From NCBI GenBank assembly GCA_945643635.1, contig CALZFC010000248.1:5228501-5292500 (forward strand): DNA of 64,000 nt, written 5' to 3'. The notes beneath the pieces are model-generated. The model was not told the DNA's origin. It did no database searches and saw nothing but the letters and a program-made list of their open reading frames with translations. A program made the position numbers and the translations under genes. This stretch comes from Allodiplogaster sudhausi. Lineage: Eukaryota; Nematoda; Chromadorea; Rhabditida; Diplogasteridae. Each line of letters opens with the position of its first letter. Position 1 is the stretch's first letter. Of the stretch, positions 10,470-21,771 are shown in pieces.

Positions 10470-12569
10470 GAAGATATCACTCTGACAATAGGGAAGGCGG
10501 ATATATTTCCGTATGTCTATCGTAATTTCGGCACGACGCAAGGCATCTACATCGAGATATGGCGAATGTGGGCAGCGGCGGCAGGCGACTCCATCAACGC
10601 TCACCATGGGAGATAGAAGTTGGCGAGAAAATTCTTTGTAATTTAGAGAATTAACTTTGTAAACAAAACAAAATTTTCTAAAAAAAATTTACTGATTAAA
10701 TGTTCAACAAAGTTTACGAAAGTAGGTTTGCATCGACCGGGAGAGAGTTTGATTGAAAGCATAGCGCTCTCTCTCATCGTTTAAGTTGCAATTTAAGCTT
10801 AATGATTCCATCTTGCTGGCATGGTCCGGATTGATCTTTAGTTGATGTCGGGCCGAACAAGGTAGGTGTACACCCCGGAGTTCTCGGCTTCATTCAGAGA
10901 AAAATTGACGGAGCATTAGTTGATCTGGTTGGGCTCACTGTTTTTGCAAACATATGTAGATAAACATAGAATGCAATCAGCAATGCATAAGATCATTATC
11001 TGTTCAACGATTTTGTTATACATTCTATGATCTTTCCCTCGGGATAGAAAAAGTCATTTGCAGAGCCTCCGCTCTGATCGACTGCGTGACTTTGGCTGTG
11101 TTTCGCTGCCAATCATGTACAGCTTGGTACGTTGAAGGTAACACGAAACTAAGCCGTAATCTATTAGCATTTTCCTGAGCACTGTTGACGCGCCTCTCTA
11201 AATGAACATGATCTCTCGCCCCCTGTGCCAAGCAAAAGGGCGCGAATTCCAAAACGAATTTTTTAAAGCTACTATTTTATTTTTTTTAAGATGTTCATTT
11301 AATCGACGTTGTTTATATACTAATATAAAAAAGCCAATTTAAATGGAGAGAAGAAACAGACTACTCAACTATCAAAATTAGGAGACTTTCTACGAGAGAG
11401 TGAACTACGATGCCACACGGATCAACATTGCCGACTTTATTGTCTTTTCGTTTCCAGCACTTGTCACACTGATTATTCTCGTTCTCTTCATTCAAGCAAT
11501 TGAGCACTTCTTCCAGAGCCTCATGAGTGTGCCTATTTTCGTATTTATTGAATTGTTAATTTCCATTACAAAAAAATATCATTTTGAGCGTTTTTCGAAT
11601 TATATTTTTAAACAGCGCCTAATAATATTCTTGTTCTATCGTAGAAATTCGCCTTCACTTTGGCTTCTACGTCGTTGCCAACATCGTCATCGCTTCTGTC
11701 TATAATGCCGCCTTTACAGGAAACGCGGCGGTCCCAACGCAGGCACCCAAGACGTACGGGGAAATGGCATATAACAACAACTTATCAATAATGTAGTTTT
11801 TTTTTCTTATAGAAAGTTCAACGATTTTGTTGAACAAGTTCGCACCGGAAAATCACAATTCATCATGGAGAACAATAGACTCTCCCTTTCTCTTGCTGCG
11901 GAACTAACCAGCGGCGGCCTTCCAAGCGAGGTAAAGCTTTAAAAATGCGAGTTCCTCGCTATCAGCATTTTGGTACATTGTACTTTTTTTTTAAATTATC
12001 TTCTTTATTCAAAAGTTTCAATCTTGTATTTCTATCACAATTAGAGCATGAGATTCTGATCATGAGACAAAAAACTATTCTGTACTTATCATTCTTCTAT
12101 GCATGTTTTTGACAAAATCTGTGCTTACTTTAGAAAGAATCTCTTCACTCCCCGGCAGCGCAAAATGATGAATTTCATCACGATTGCTTTTTTTCAATCA
12201 GGAACGGGCAAGTCAAGACTCTATTCAGTTTTTTTGGCGATTATTGCATTCTTTAAGAATTATTTATAAAGTGTTTACATATTTATTAAAAGTCTCCAGT
12301 TGGAGTCATTCTGGTGGCGACGCTTCACGAACCGACCCAAGATCGTTCATGAACATCGCAAACAGATTTCATTCAGTCCGGTTACCGTTTCATCAATTCA
12401 GATGAATCTGGTGATCGCATCAACCTGCTATTTTCTCTCCTTTCTCATCTTCCTAGGCGAACTGGTTTGGCCCAAGATTGGTCCGAAGTGTTGTGCCCTC
12501 GCACCAATCCAGTTCATAAGAAAGACAATTTTAGACAAAATATTTAGTGCATACAACGTGTGTGACTGA
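10470..12569 (+). pseudogene. Ionotropic glutamate receptor-like gene, decayed tandem copy
   Basis: Exon by exon this matches the copy at 14132-17468: ligand lobe 1 (ADIFPYVYRNFGTTQG, then HPGVLGFIQRKIDGALVDLV, then DRLRDFGCVSLPIMYSLVR), the M1 helix (FIVFSFPALVTLIILVLF), the M3-like exon (IRLHFGFYVVANIVIASVYN), KFNDFVEQVRTGKSQFI and the last helix after FWWRRFTNRPKIV. It has lost the three lobe-2 exons present in the other copy, because the sequence jumps from a position matching 16320 to one matching 16880. Its first exon carries an extra base near 10605, followed by TAG. I call it a pseudogene. Duplicated flanks start near 9855. Confidence 0.6.
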
Positions 12570-12681
12570 CATGTTTTCTCTCTCCTGTCATTGCTCATCC
12601 GTGAATCTCGCTCTCCACTATCCACTATGTATGTAGTAGTAAAGCCCATAAGTCCTGTCCAATATCGCATGGTCGGGGGGG

Positions 12682-12710
12682 GGGGGGGGGGTTTAGCTCA
12701 GTGGTAGAGC
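12682..12710 (+). tRNA. 5' half of a tRNA-Ala-like sequence (relic)
   Basis: After a 17-base G run, GTTTAGCTCAGTGGTAGAGC is the acceptor/D-arm start and A box of a eukaryotic tRNA-Ala. The anticodon arm, T arm and B box are missing, because the sequence passes directly into the 15-bp minisatellite. Not a functional tRNA. Confidence 0.6.
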
Positions 12711-12976
12711 GCCGATGGAGGCAGTGCCGATGGAGGCAATGCCGATGGAGGCAATGCCGATGGAGGCAGTGCCGATGGAGGCAGTGCCGATGGAGGCAGT
12801 GCCGATGGAGGCAGTGCCGATGGAGGCAGTGCATAGCGCCGATGGAGGCAGTGCCGATGGAGGCAGTGCATAGCGCCGATGGAGGCAGTGCCGATGGAGG
12901 CAGTGCATAGCGCCGATGGAGGCAGTGCCGATGGAGGCAGTGCATAGCGCCGATGGAGGCAGTGCCGATGGAGGTT
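12711..12976 (+). repeat. 15-bp minisatellite (GCCGATGGAGGCAGT)n
   Basis: About 17 units of GCCGATGGAGGCAGT, four times interrupted by an extra GCATAGC, giving a higher-order 36-base period (12827-12976). It starts exactly where the t. Confidence 0.9.
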
Positions 12977-14131
12977 CCATGCAGTCGTGCTGAAATGAAA
13001 GGTAACACCTGGTAAAAGGCTTTCTGCGAAGGTTACGAGGGCATCCAAATTACCTTCACACGCTTCTTTGTCATGTTGAAGAATTGCGCAGCGTTTTTTC
13101 CTCCGTTGTTTGGGGAGCATCTGAAGTTTTACCAAAAATGTATTCCTCATAAAAAAAATGATTCTAATTCGCGGCTAATACATTTGTGAGAAATTGAACC
13201 GATGCTGATGCTCGGAACGCTGTGGACTTGATATGCTGCCGAAAATATTGGAAGCCAAAAAGGAAAATGAAGACATACGGGCAGTAATTTTGGTGTGCAG
13301 CGCGTCAGAAGTGGATTGTTTTTAAAAAGAGCTTGAAAATCAACCGTAATATATTTGGATGTTTCTGAATACTGTAATCGCGTCGCCATAAATCATATGC
13401 AAAATCGACCTTGTTTCAGACATAATGGTGCTAATACAAGAGTGAATTTCTGGCTCCTTTGTTAGCTGAAGAATAAGGAAAATTTTGATATGCGACATGT
13501 GAACAATGTTAAGACGAGATGAAGACAATGCCAAAGGGAACGTGGGCCGATGGTTTCCGAACTAACCCAAATATGTAGATAAAAAAGTATGTTTGTAGAG
13601 CAGAAGAGAACGACGGATAGAGCGAGAGAGAGAGAGAGAGAATAAGTGTGAGAGCGAGGGTGCAAAATAAATGTGGGCTTATTCGGTTACTACTTGCTGA
13701 CACTGGCGCATCAAACATGCGTTTTACATTCTAGAAATTTCTGGAGAGCAAGTAGATTGAGAATTGTACATATTTTAATTCTTGTTTTTGCCAATGGAAA
13801 TCCTTCTCTTCTCAAACAAACGACTATCACTCAGTAAGCTGGGTTTCTACGTCCGCCTCTAAACTCATGATAGTCGGCACGACTTTGTCCTCTTTCCTTG
13901 CACGTTGAATCTGGCAACCATTCGCGCATTAATTTATATTATCATTTAATTATTCGAATAATTTTGGTTTTGAGAGATGTCAAATTGCCGCTGACCTTCG
14001 CCCTCTCATTTGCGAATGTTTTTTTCGCGCTGTTACGTACGTTCGAAAGAGGATGCGAGAATGCGAGTATCTACTCGTCGAGTCAATGAGCATGACAATT
14101 TGGATCTTCATAAATTATTTTTCCAAAGCAG

Positions 14132-17100
14132 GCTCAAATGACAATTACGCTCTCATCCGGGCCCGCCGGAATCGGTATATTCCCGTATTACTTTCGCCAC
14201 TATGGCGGATCCGGAGGTATATACCGAGAAATATGGAAAGTGTGGGCGGCCACAGCAAACGACACAATCAATGATATTCACGTATCAGAGAGAAGTTGGC
14301 GAGATATATTTAAAATATTCTTCAGAACTTTAAAGCTCTTGTTTCTCTCCCTAACATTGTCATTTTTTTGTTCTGACCTCCTTCGATTGTAAGATTTTGC
14401 TTGATCACCAACTTTATCAATTAAAAGGCAGTCATCACTGTTGCTTTAGTCGATGAAGGCCCGAACGAGTCAGGGAGGCATCCCGGAATTCTTCGCTTCA
14501 TACAGAACAACACGATTGACTTGTTGATATGGTAACAAGTGTTTTATTCTCGCAATCAGAAGGCTAAACACACATACATACTAATCTGAGAGCGATGACT
14601 GAAATGTCATGTGAGATTTCAAATTTCCACTGCCCTCATGGTCAACACGCTTAAACGCGCATTCTTTTTTTCATGCAGAAGATTTGTGCTACTTACGAAG
14701 TAGCACACGAAAGTTGTAATTTGCATAAATTTTATTTTGGTGATCGTCTTTCTTTAATATGAGCAGTAGAAGAAGATTGGGCGTCGAGCCTTACTCGCAC
14801 TTTGGCGGACAATTTGCAGAGCCTTCGCGCCGAACGACTTGGCGACTTTGGATATGCCTCCCTGCCAGTCATGTACAGCGTGGTTCGCTTTTAAAATCCA
14901 TTCTGGTAGCGATATACATATTTGGTAACAAATGAATCAAGCAAAAATGCACGAATTCAAGAGTGTAAAACAACAACAAATTGCTCAACACACATTATTA
15001 GGAAAGCTTCTACGAAAGAGTAGATAACTCGCCAGCAGTCAACATTCTGAATTTTCTCGTATTTTCTTATCCCGCTCTCCTGGTGCTGCTCGGCCTTGCT
15101 TCTATTTCTGCTACAATTGAGCGTTGCTTCCCGCACCTCATGAGTGTGTTCAGTATCCTTTTTATTGATTTATTATTCTTCCATTAGAAATATATTCCGT
15201 TTTTGAAAATTTGTCGAACCATATTTAAAAAAAAATGCCTAAGAAGATTCTTTCATTGTCGTAGAAGTACGCCTTCACATTGGCTTCTACGCCGTAGCAT
15301 GCATCGTGGTCGTATCATTGTATAATGCGGCCTTTACTGGAAACACGGCCGTCCCATCACAGGCCCCCAGGACGTACGAGAATTGAAATAGTCACTATTT
15401 ACAAAAACATCTACATACATACTTTTTAAACCTAGTAATGTTTTCGGTGTCAACTTTTGGAATGCTTGGGATTGCTCAAAATACTCCGGAAGTTGTCAAA
15501 CTTTACCTGCGTGTTTTTTTCGTCTTATTTTAAATTAATAGTACAATATGCCGTTCAAACGGGTCATCTTTTCCATCTGGGTCTAATTGCTCCAAAAGTC
15601 GCCTAACTTGCCTAGCATGTAGAATAATGGCAAACAAATTAAGTTTTCGTAGTCATCTTAGTTCAATTAGTCAACTTCGACTGTCAACTGAGTTACCTTC
15701 ATACTTATTATTTGGCATGACTATTGTTCTCAAGAAATGCTTATAGTTGGAAGAATCATATGTCTAAAAGAGTTTAAATTCTAAGAATTCCGTGTTTTGA
15801 GAGCCAAACCTGTTTTTAAATAACTTGTTTTGAACAAAATTCAAGTGTTTTTTTTTAAATAATCAGAAACAGTCTAACGAAGTCTAGCTTACATTAGTCA
15901 ACTTAGTTAACTAATTTTTTTCTTATAGAAAGTTCATGGATTTTATCGAGGGCGTTCGCGCCGAAAAGATTCAACTGATATCCGAGCCAAGTCGAAGCTC
16001 GATTGTTCTCGCTGAGGACATTCTCGGAAAACAGGTTAAAGGAGCACGAAACCCACCGATTTCCAACCAAGCCCACTATACACATGGCCACACACTGTTG
16101 AAATAAATACTAATATAGTTTGTACACCGCTATTTCACAGACAGCAAAGATTTTTTGCAACTTTAAAGAGTTGAAACTTTTTTGTTTTTCGATTCCGCTT
16201 TTTATTTTTCTATTTCGCAGCTTTTGATGACCTCCTATATCGACGTACCAAAAACTAAATCAGAACTGAATATTTCCTGGTAAGCGAAGTAAAAGTTGAG
16301 AATGCAAAAAAAAAGTCAATTCCTCGCTAGCAGGGTTTTTTTTATTCAACATTCAACATTTAACAGTTTTTATTTTACAAATAGTCTTTTTTATTCACAG
16401 ACCGACTACTCGTCAGGAAGAGGTCCACTTCTGATCGCCGATTTGCGAACATGCATGGAACGGGTATTTTTTCTTAAATAATTTTTCTTTCAAATTGTTT
16501 GTGTGTAAATTATTATTAAATTTCAGATAACATAAAAAGAAACCTTTATTTTTTTTGATTTGCGACGAAAACGTCCGCACCGGAATGTATGTTATTCTTG
16601 ACCGCTTATTCATCGTTGACCCTTCCGATACGGCAACGCGGTTGCGATGCCAAGTGCAAATGTAAGTAAATACGGCCAATCTTGCTTGTTTTTACTACTT
16701 TTTGCAATCATGTTTTACAATGCAATTTACTCCTGTTTATCCTTGTCTGTATCGAGATGAGCTGCTAGCGGCGAAACGGCAATTCTGAAAATTTATATGA
16801 TTCAAACAGGCTCGATTCGTATGGCTTACCAGTGCGCACGTCGTTCGAGAGAGTGGCTCTTTCTTCATTCCATTCGCGTCGACATTGTACTTTCGGTCAG
16901 TAAAATGTGCCAAACAATCTTCACGCCACACTTTGTGTAACAATCTTGTATTTTCATCACAATTAGAGCATGAGATTGTGATCGTGAGTCAAAAATTATT
17001 TTGTTGATACCAATCTACTGTGCATGTTTTTGACAAAATCTCTGCTTCAGTAAGAATCTCTTCACTCCTCAGCAAAGGAAAAGGATCAACTTCATAACGA

Positions 17101-17468
17101 TCGCTTTTTTTAATCAAGAACGGGCAAGTCAAGTCTCTTTTCAATTTATTGGCAATTTTTATTCATTCTTTAAGAATTATTTATAAATTATTAAGTGTTT
17201 TTAAATTGATTTACGTCTCCAAGTCGAGACATACTGGTGGAGACGCTTCACAAATCGGCCGAAGATAGTACCCGAAATGAGGAGCAAGATCACTTTCCGT
17301 CCGATAGATGTATTTTCGATCCAGCTGAACCTCATCAGCGCTGGAGTAGCCTGCGCGTTTTCCTTTCTTATTTTCCTGTGCGAATTGGCTTGGCCCAAGA
17401 TGGGCCCGAAGGTTTATGCCTTCCCACTCTTCAAGGTCATCAAAACGACATTCCAGAACTTACGATGA
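14132..17468 (+). CDS. Divergent ionotropic glutamate receptor-like protein without a pore loop
   Basis: Recognisable parts in order are lobe 1 (FPYYFRHYGGSGGIYREIWK; GRHPGILRFIQNNTIDLLI at 14455; RLGDFGYASLPVMYSVVRF at 14800), M1 (ILNFLVFSYPALLVLLGL at 15030), an M3-like helix (VRLHIGFYAVACIVVVSLYN then AAFTGN at 15263), lobe 2 (KFMDFIEGVRAEKIQLI; TDYSSGRGPLLIADLRTC; ESGSFFIPFASTLYF), a YWWRRF motif like the receptor KWW, and a last helix (LISAGVACAFSFLIFLCELA), ending at TGA 17468. M1 joins the M3 exon in phase through one lysine codon, so no M2 pore loop is encoded. The N-terminal exon (perhaps near 13980) and some lobe-2 junctions are unresolved. I infer a membrane ligand-binding protein. 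Confidence 0.6.
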
Positions 17469-17489
17469 ATCTTAGAGGTGACCAGAGAT

Positions 17490-18118
17490 GTCAACGGGCC
17501 TGACATTTTTGGGCCGGCCCGTCCCGATTTTCAAGCTGAATTGATTTTTCTTCAAAAAATTTTCTTCCAGTGACTTTCTTCAATTTGTTTTTTGCTAATT
17601 TATCATCATACATATGTTTTTCTTCAAATGGCAAATCCTTGAATGATTGTTCATAAACTGATTTTCTTCAAGTGATTTTGGAGGTGTCGATATCTCACAG
17701 AAAGTCGATGAACAGATTGAAGAGTGAAACTGTTGTTCGCTTTGAAATTCAGTCTTTTAATTATTTAGACTTCTTGGCACGAGTTTCTATTACTCCATTG
17801 TTCAGAAATCCAGCAGTGCATTAAGAAATCATGGTGCTCACTACGTCAACGCTTACTATTGAGGGGGACTCTGTATACAAAGTTGTAAAAAAAGCTCACT
17901 TCAAACTTCAACATGAAAAAAATTTTCATAAGAAGAAATATTTGAAGGAAATCATTCAAGGAATTGCTATTTCAAGAAAAATTAGCAAAACATTTGAAAA
18001 AAAAAACATGGGAATATTTAGAAACCAGTTGACCATACACCAATTTCTCAAATAATCGGTCCCCATCGGGCCCACGGGCCGGCCCAACATTTCGGGGGCC
18101 CAGGCCGGCCCATCAGGC
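17490..18118. mobile_element. GC-ended TIR element (hAT-like family, tentative)
   Basis: It is bounded by GCCTGACATTTTTGGGCCGG on the left and GGCCGGCCCATCAGGC on the right, an imperfect inverted repeat, and carries further GGGCCGGCCC-type motifs just inside. The AT-rich interior shares blocks with 35445-35840 (GGAGGTGTCG.TATCTCACA and later motifs). The GC-rich ends resemble the hAT-like element at 25258-25692. No clear target-site duplication and no transposase. Confidence 0.45.
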
Positions 18119-18931
18119 AGTAAAATAGATGTACGTGTTCAACGCATGTTCTTGAAAAATCGTCCAGTGTTTCGTTACCTATTTAACTTGTGATGTGCAA
18201 ATTCAAAATTAGTGCCAAGCAAAGCCAATATGCTGGTTTTCTCATTTTCTAGCCCATTTCCACTACGATCAGCGACTGAAGTATCCTCATCACTTTCAAT
18301 TCCGACATTATAGAACTCGTGGCATTTCGTTTAAGCTTGCCTACTAAACCACTTGATTGAAAGCTCGTGCTTACTCTTTATTCGCTTTTTTAAACTCTAT
18401 TTCCAATGTGAAATCTATGAGTTTATCGTCTTAATATTATTCTGTACCAAATTCATGATATCGAATTCATTTCGTTTCATTTTTATACACTTCTAAATTA
18501 CAGTTTCATTTTCAATTTCTCTCTTCAGTGTGAGCAAATAAGGTAAGTAAGTCGGCCGGAGCTCCGATCGATGCAATCTGCTCGTAATCAGGTTGAAGGC
18601 TGAAAACCCCCGATATTTCTTTCCCCATCATTTCTCTCTCTCCTCTCTCTCTCTCCCACTCTTCTCTCACTATCTCTCCGCTATCTCTCTCTCTCTCCTC
18701 CAACATTACCTGTGAATGAATATCCTTAATGTTAACCACGAATATGAAGAATAACTATTTGAAATTCAAGTCTCATTTATCTTCTCAATGAGGTGTGAAA
18801 TGACACTCGGATATGCATTATCTCATACTGAAAATTTTTAAGGTGTGCTCTTAAATTGAAAGATATAAATTATTAAAAAAAAAATTAATCATAACTTCAT
18901 TAAGAATAAATTTAATATTTAATCATGCAAT

Positions 18932-20043
18932 ATGGCGCTGTTTCCCCCGTGGCTGCTCTTTCCTTTTCTTCTAGGCGAGGCCTCCGCTGTCTTCGTTCAC
19001 CTCACTCTAGTTTTATGCGCTGTAAGTAAGATATGGAAATGTTGAAGGGTTTCTTTCTTGATTTTCACACTTGAACAATAAAATTTTAATAGATCATTTT
19101 ATGCTGAAAACATTGTAAAGTTCAAAACAATAACTCTTTGCAATCCAAAAATTATGTAATTGTATGAAAATATGGTTCAACAATATAAGCATTTCAGAAG
19201 AAGAAGAAGGTGGCCGTTGTAAAGGGGGTTCCGCCCTCAAAGAATACGGCCCCGCCCCCTTCGAATGCAGCCCACGCAGCTACCAAAGCAGCCGAAGTAA
19301 AGAATCAGAAGAAGCTCGTATAACGCGGCCTACCAAGTTAACCCGGTCTTCTCCTTCATCCAGCCGGCGATGTCGGAGAGATTAAGGTTTGTGGCCTCAT
19401 ACCTTTTAATTATTTTTTATATATAATTTAATTACCGTATTTTCTCTATTATTGCCCCTCCCTCTATTAGAACCCCCCTCCAATAGTGCCCCCCCTAATT
19501 GTCTAATAGAGACGTACCAGGAAACTATCCTTGAGGTATGGGATGCTCTTCCCAATGAACTGATTGCAAATTCATTCAAAATATACGTTAAAACGGATAT
19601 TCCAGTGATGATTCCATTGAAGTAGAGCTACAATACTTCGTTTTTGAGAATAAAATGTTGTTATCAAACTTTTAGTCAATCAGATTTGAAAAATAGTACC
19701 CCTCCCTCTAATAGAACCCCCCTCTAATAGTGCCCCCCTCTCGCTGGGGTATTGAAAAATAGTGCCCCCGGGGGCACTAATAGAGAAAATACGGTATTAT
19801 TATTATTGCTTCCATTTCAAAAACTCCCTCGAGTTTTCCTAATTCCTCTTCTTCATTGAAGGTGGACAGCGTTCTGGAAATAGACAAGATCGTCATTGTT
19901 TTCTACGAGGCGACCGATGCAGACAAGGTTATATTTTGTTTTCCAACGGCTTAAATTTTAATATATTAAAAAATAAAATAAAATTAGGGTCTCAATATTC
20001 AGAGCGCCAAATCGCCGTGCCCTGCTTCATCGACAAGGCATAG
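18932..20043 (+). pseudogene. MSP-domain gene, broken copy (module 1)
   Basis: Exon 1 is intact: MALFPPWLLFPFLLGEASA, then a GTAAGTAAG donor. The second exon starts KKKVAVVKGVPPSKNTAPPP, but after AAGAAGCTCGTA it jumps straight into the middle of the MSP exon (AACGCGGCCTACCAAGTTAA), out of frame and through a stop. The intervening Lys/Glu-rich exons are deleted. The later exons VDSVLEIDKIVIVFYEATDA (19862) and the last (ending ...CATAG at 20043) are still recognisable. An intron holds the MITE at 19433-19796, and a LINE lies directly after the stop. Compare the intact copies at 28146 and 32074. Confidence 0.8.
19433..19796. mobile_element. TA-flanked MITE with TACCGTATTTTCTCTATTA termini, 364 bp
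   Basis: The ends TACCGTATTTTCTCTATTA and TAATAGAGAAAATACGGTA are perfect inverted repeats. Inside them, runs such as GCCCCTCCCTCTATTAGAAC recur. TA at both ends suits a Tc1/mariner-type target site. A second copy is at 48936-49386. No ORF. Confidence 0.8.
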
Positions 20044-20143
20044 CACTTTCCGTGTGTGTATATCACTTTCCGTGTGTGTATATCACTTTCCGTGTGTGTA
20101 TATCACTTTCCGTGTGTGTATATCACTTTCCGTGTGTGTATAT
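20044..20143 (+). repeat. Five 20-bp repeats at the LINE 5' end
   Basis: CACTTTCCGTGTGTGTATAT is repeated five times head to tail, the last one slightly altered. It starts at the insertion junction and is probably part of the LINE 5' untranslated or promoter region. Confidence 0.85.
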
Positions 20144-20275
20144 TTTTGTTTGCTTTGCTGTGCCTTTTCTAATTGCCACCATCATATGCTTGTGTGCCAT
20201 GACACCCACTGAATATTGTTCCTGAGGCCTCCATTACCATCTGAGAGAGCTTTTGCTCTCAGGGAAGCTGCCCCA

Positions 20276-20515
20276 AGAATAACTGAGTCTGAATTCCTCA
20301 GGAAATAACGGTATAAGGACCTAAGGAGACGTAATAACTGAGTGTGAATTCCTCAGAAGATAAAGGCGGAAAGCCTTATTTTAATGAGAAATAATAACTG
20401 AGTGTGAATTCCTCAGAAGATAAAGGCGGAAAGCCTTATTTTAATGAGAAATAATAACTGAGTGTGAATCCCTCAGAAGATAAAGGCGGGAGAGCCTAAG
20501 GACAGTTGCTCTCAT
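20276..20515 (+). repeat. Four 60-bp repeats in the LINE 5' UTR
   Basis: A 60-base unit containing ATAACTGAGTGTGAATTCCT runs directly up to ORF1. The units at 20341-20400 and 20401-20460 are identical, and the flanking ones are diverged. Tandem 5' units of this kind often act as internal promoters in LINEs; that role is inferred. Confidence 0.8.
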
Positions 20516-20538
20516 TGTCCTCATTGTCAGATCAAGTA

Positions 20539-21771
20539 ATGACTCAGGAGTTTCTTCATGCCTTCTCGGCTCTGGCCGACGAGTTGAAAGCTTCCAACCA
20601 GGCCGTTTTGTCTTCTGTCCAGACACTGATCGATGCACATACCCAGTCCTCTGCTTCCTTGACCCAATCAATTGAGAAATTTGTGACGTGCGTCTCTCAG
20701 CTGTGCTCTGCATCTCTGTCTCACCCTACCAGTGCCGGGGATGACCCCTCCTCCTCTCCTCACATCGCATCTCGCACGTACGCATCGGTTGCAAGTGACG
20801 TGGCCGCTGCCGTTGCCAATGTTGTGTACTCCGAGCGTGACCTACATGAGGGAAAGAGCAGGAGGGCCGTTCTGAAGGATCTCCCTGAGCTCGATGGGGA
20901 TGAGGCAACTAACAATAATGACTTGCGCATCATTTCCGAGATCATTAACCGTTCTAATAATGCTTCTCTCATCTCCGCCCTCTCTTCCGGCAATGTCAGT
21001 ACTCACCGACATGGTAAGATTGCCCCCCGAATTATCAAGATCCAGTTCCCCTCCAATGAGCTACGGGAGAGTTTCCTCTCTCTCGCTCGCCAGAAGAAGC
21101 ATGAAGACGTGGCCGCTTTCCCCCACGCCTACTTCCGCCGTGACCTGACGCCTCTGCAGCTCGCGCAAGAAACGGCGGCAAGGAAGGAGGCCGGTCGTCG
21201 CAACTCCGAGGCCGGAATGCTCAGGTTTGTGGTTCGCGATGAACGTGTAGTTGAGCTGCGCAACCCGCGGCCACTCACTGAGCGCTCCAGGCTTAATCAG
21301 TCTAAAAATGCCTCGTCTTCTTCCTCTATCTCTGCCTCTCTCATTGCTCCCTCCTCTCAAAATACCGTTGCCGGTGGCAGCGGTCTCTCTCGGATTAATC
21401 CTCCTGCTTCCAGAACATTCCATAATAGCAACCGCCGCCGCCCGTCTACTGAAAGTGTGCCAGTCGCTCCGTCCTCCCCTCCCATCCGTGTGCCTCCGCC
21501 GACACCAACTGCGCATGGCAAGAGGACTGTGCAGCTTCCTCGCCGGGCGCTCATGTCTGCCCTGAGGCAGATCGCTGTCCGCCCCACCCGCCGACCTCCG
21601 AAGCGCGCTCTCGCTAGCGTCACCGAGGACGAGGAGGCCATGCACACTGATGGCGAGGAAGAGACCGACAGCAAGCGAGTCGACAACAAGAGCACACCGC
21701 CTCGCCCCAACGACAACCAATCTCAGTTTCCCCCCGCCCCCTTGACCGCTTCTCCTTCCTCCTCTGGCTAG
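20539..21771 (+). CDS. LINE ORF1 protein, 410 residues
   Basis: The likely start is ATG at 20539; the frame is open slightly further upstream. The N-terminal third is helical (FLHAFSALADELKASNQAVL). The middle, RRAVLKDLPELDGDEATNNN followed by RIIKIQFPSNELRESFLSLA, resembles the RNA-binding fold of LINE ORF1 proteins. A basic segment (QETAARKEAGRRNSEAG) and a Ser/Pro/Arg-rich tail follow. No zinc knuckle seen. In relatives, ORF1p coats the element RNA. It ends with TAG at 21769-21771, and ORF2 continues in the same frame with no further stop. Confidence 0.75.
   Translation: MTQEFLHAFSALADELKASNQAVLSSVQTLIDAHTQSSASLTQSIEKFVTCVSQLCSASLSHPTSAGDDPSSSPHIASRTYASVASDVAAAVANVVYSERDLHEGKSRRAVLKDLPELDGDEATNNNDLRIISEIINRSNNASLISALSSGNVSTHRHGKIAPRIIKIQFPSNELRESFLSLARQKKHEDVAAFPHAYFRRDLTPLQLAQETAARKEAGRRNSEAGMLRFVVRDERVVELRNPRPLTERSRLNQSKNASSSSSISASLIAPSSQNTVAGGSGLSRINPPASRTFHNSNRRRPSTESVPVAPSSPPIRVPPPTPTAHGKRTVQLPRRALMSALRQIAVRPTRRPPKRALASVTEDEEAMHTDGEEETDSKRVDNKSTPPRPNDNQSQFPPAPLTASPSSSG

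Noticed and set aside
20041..20143. CRISPR-like short repeats
   Set aside because: Five direct 20-bp units with no spacers, at a LINE 5' end in an animal genome; ordinary tandem repeats.
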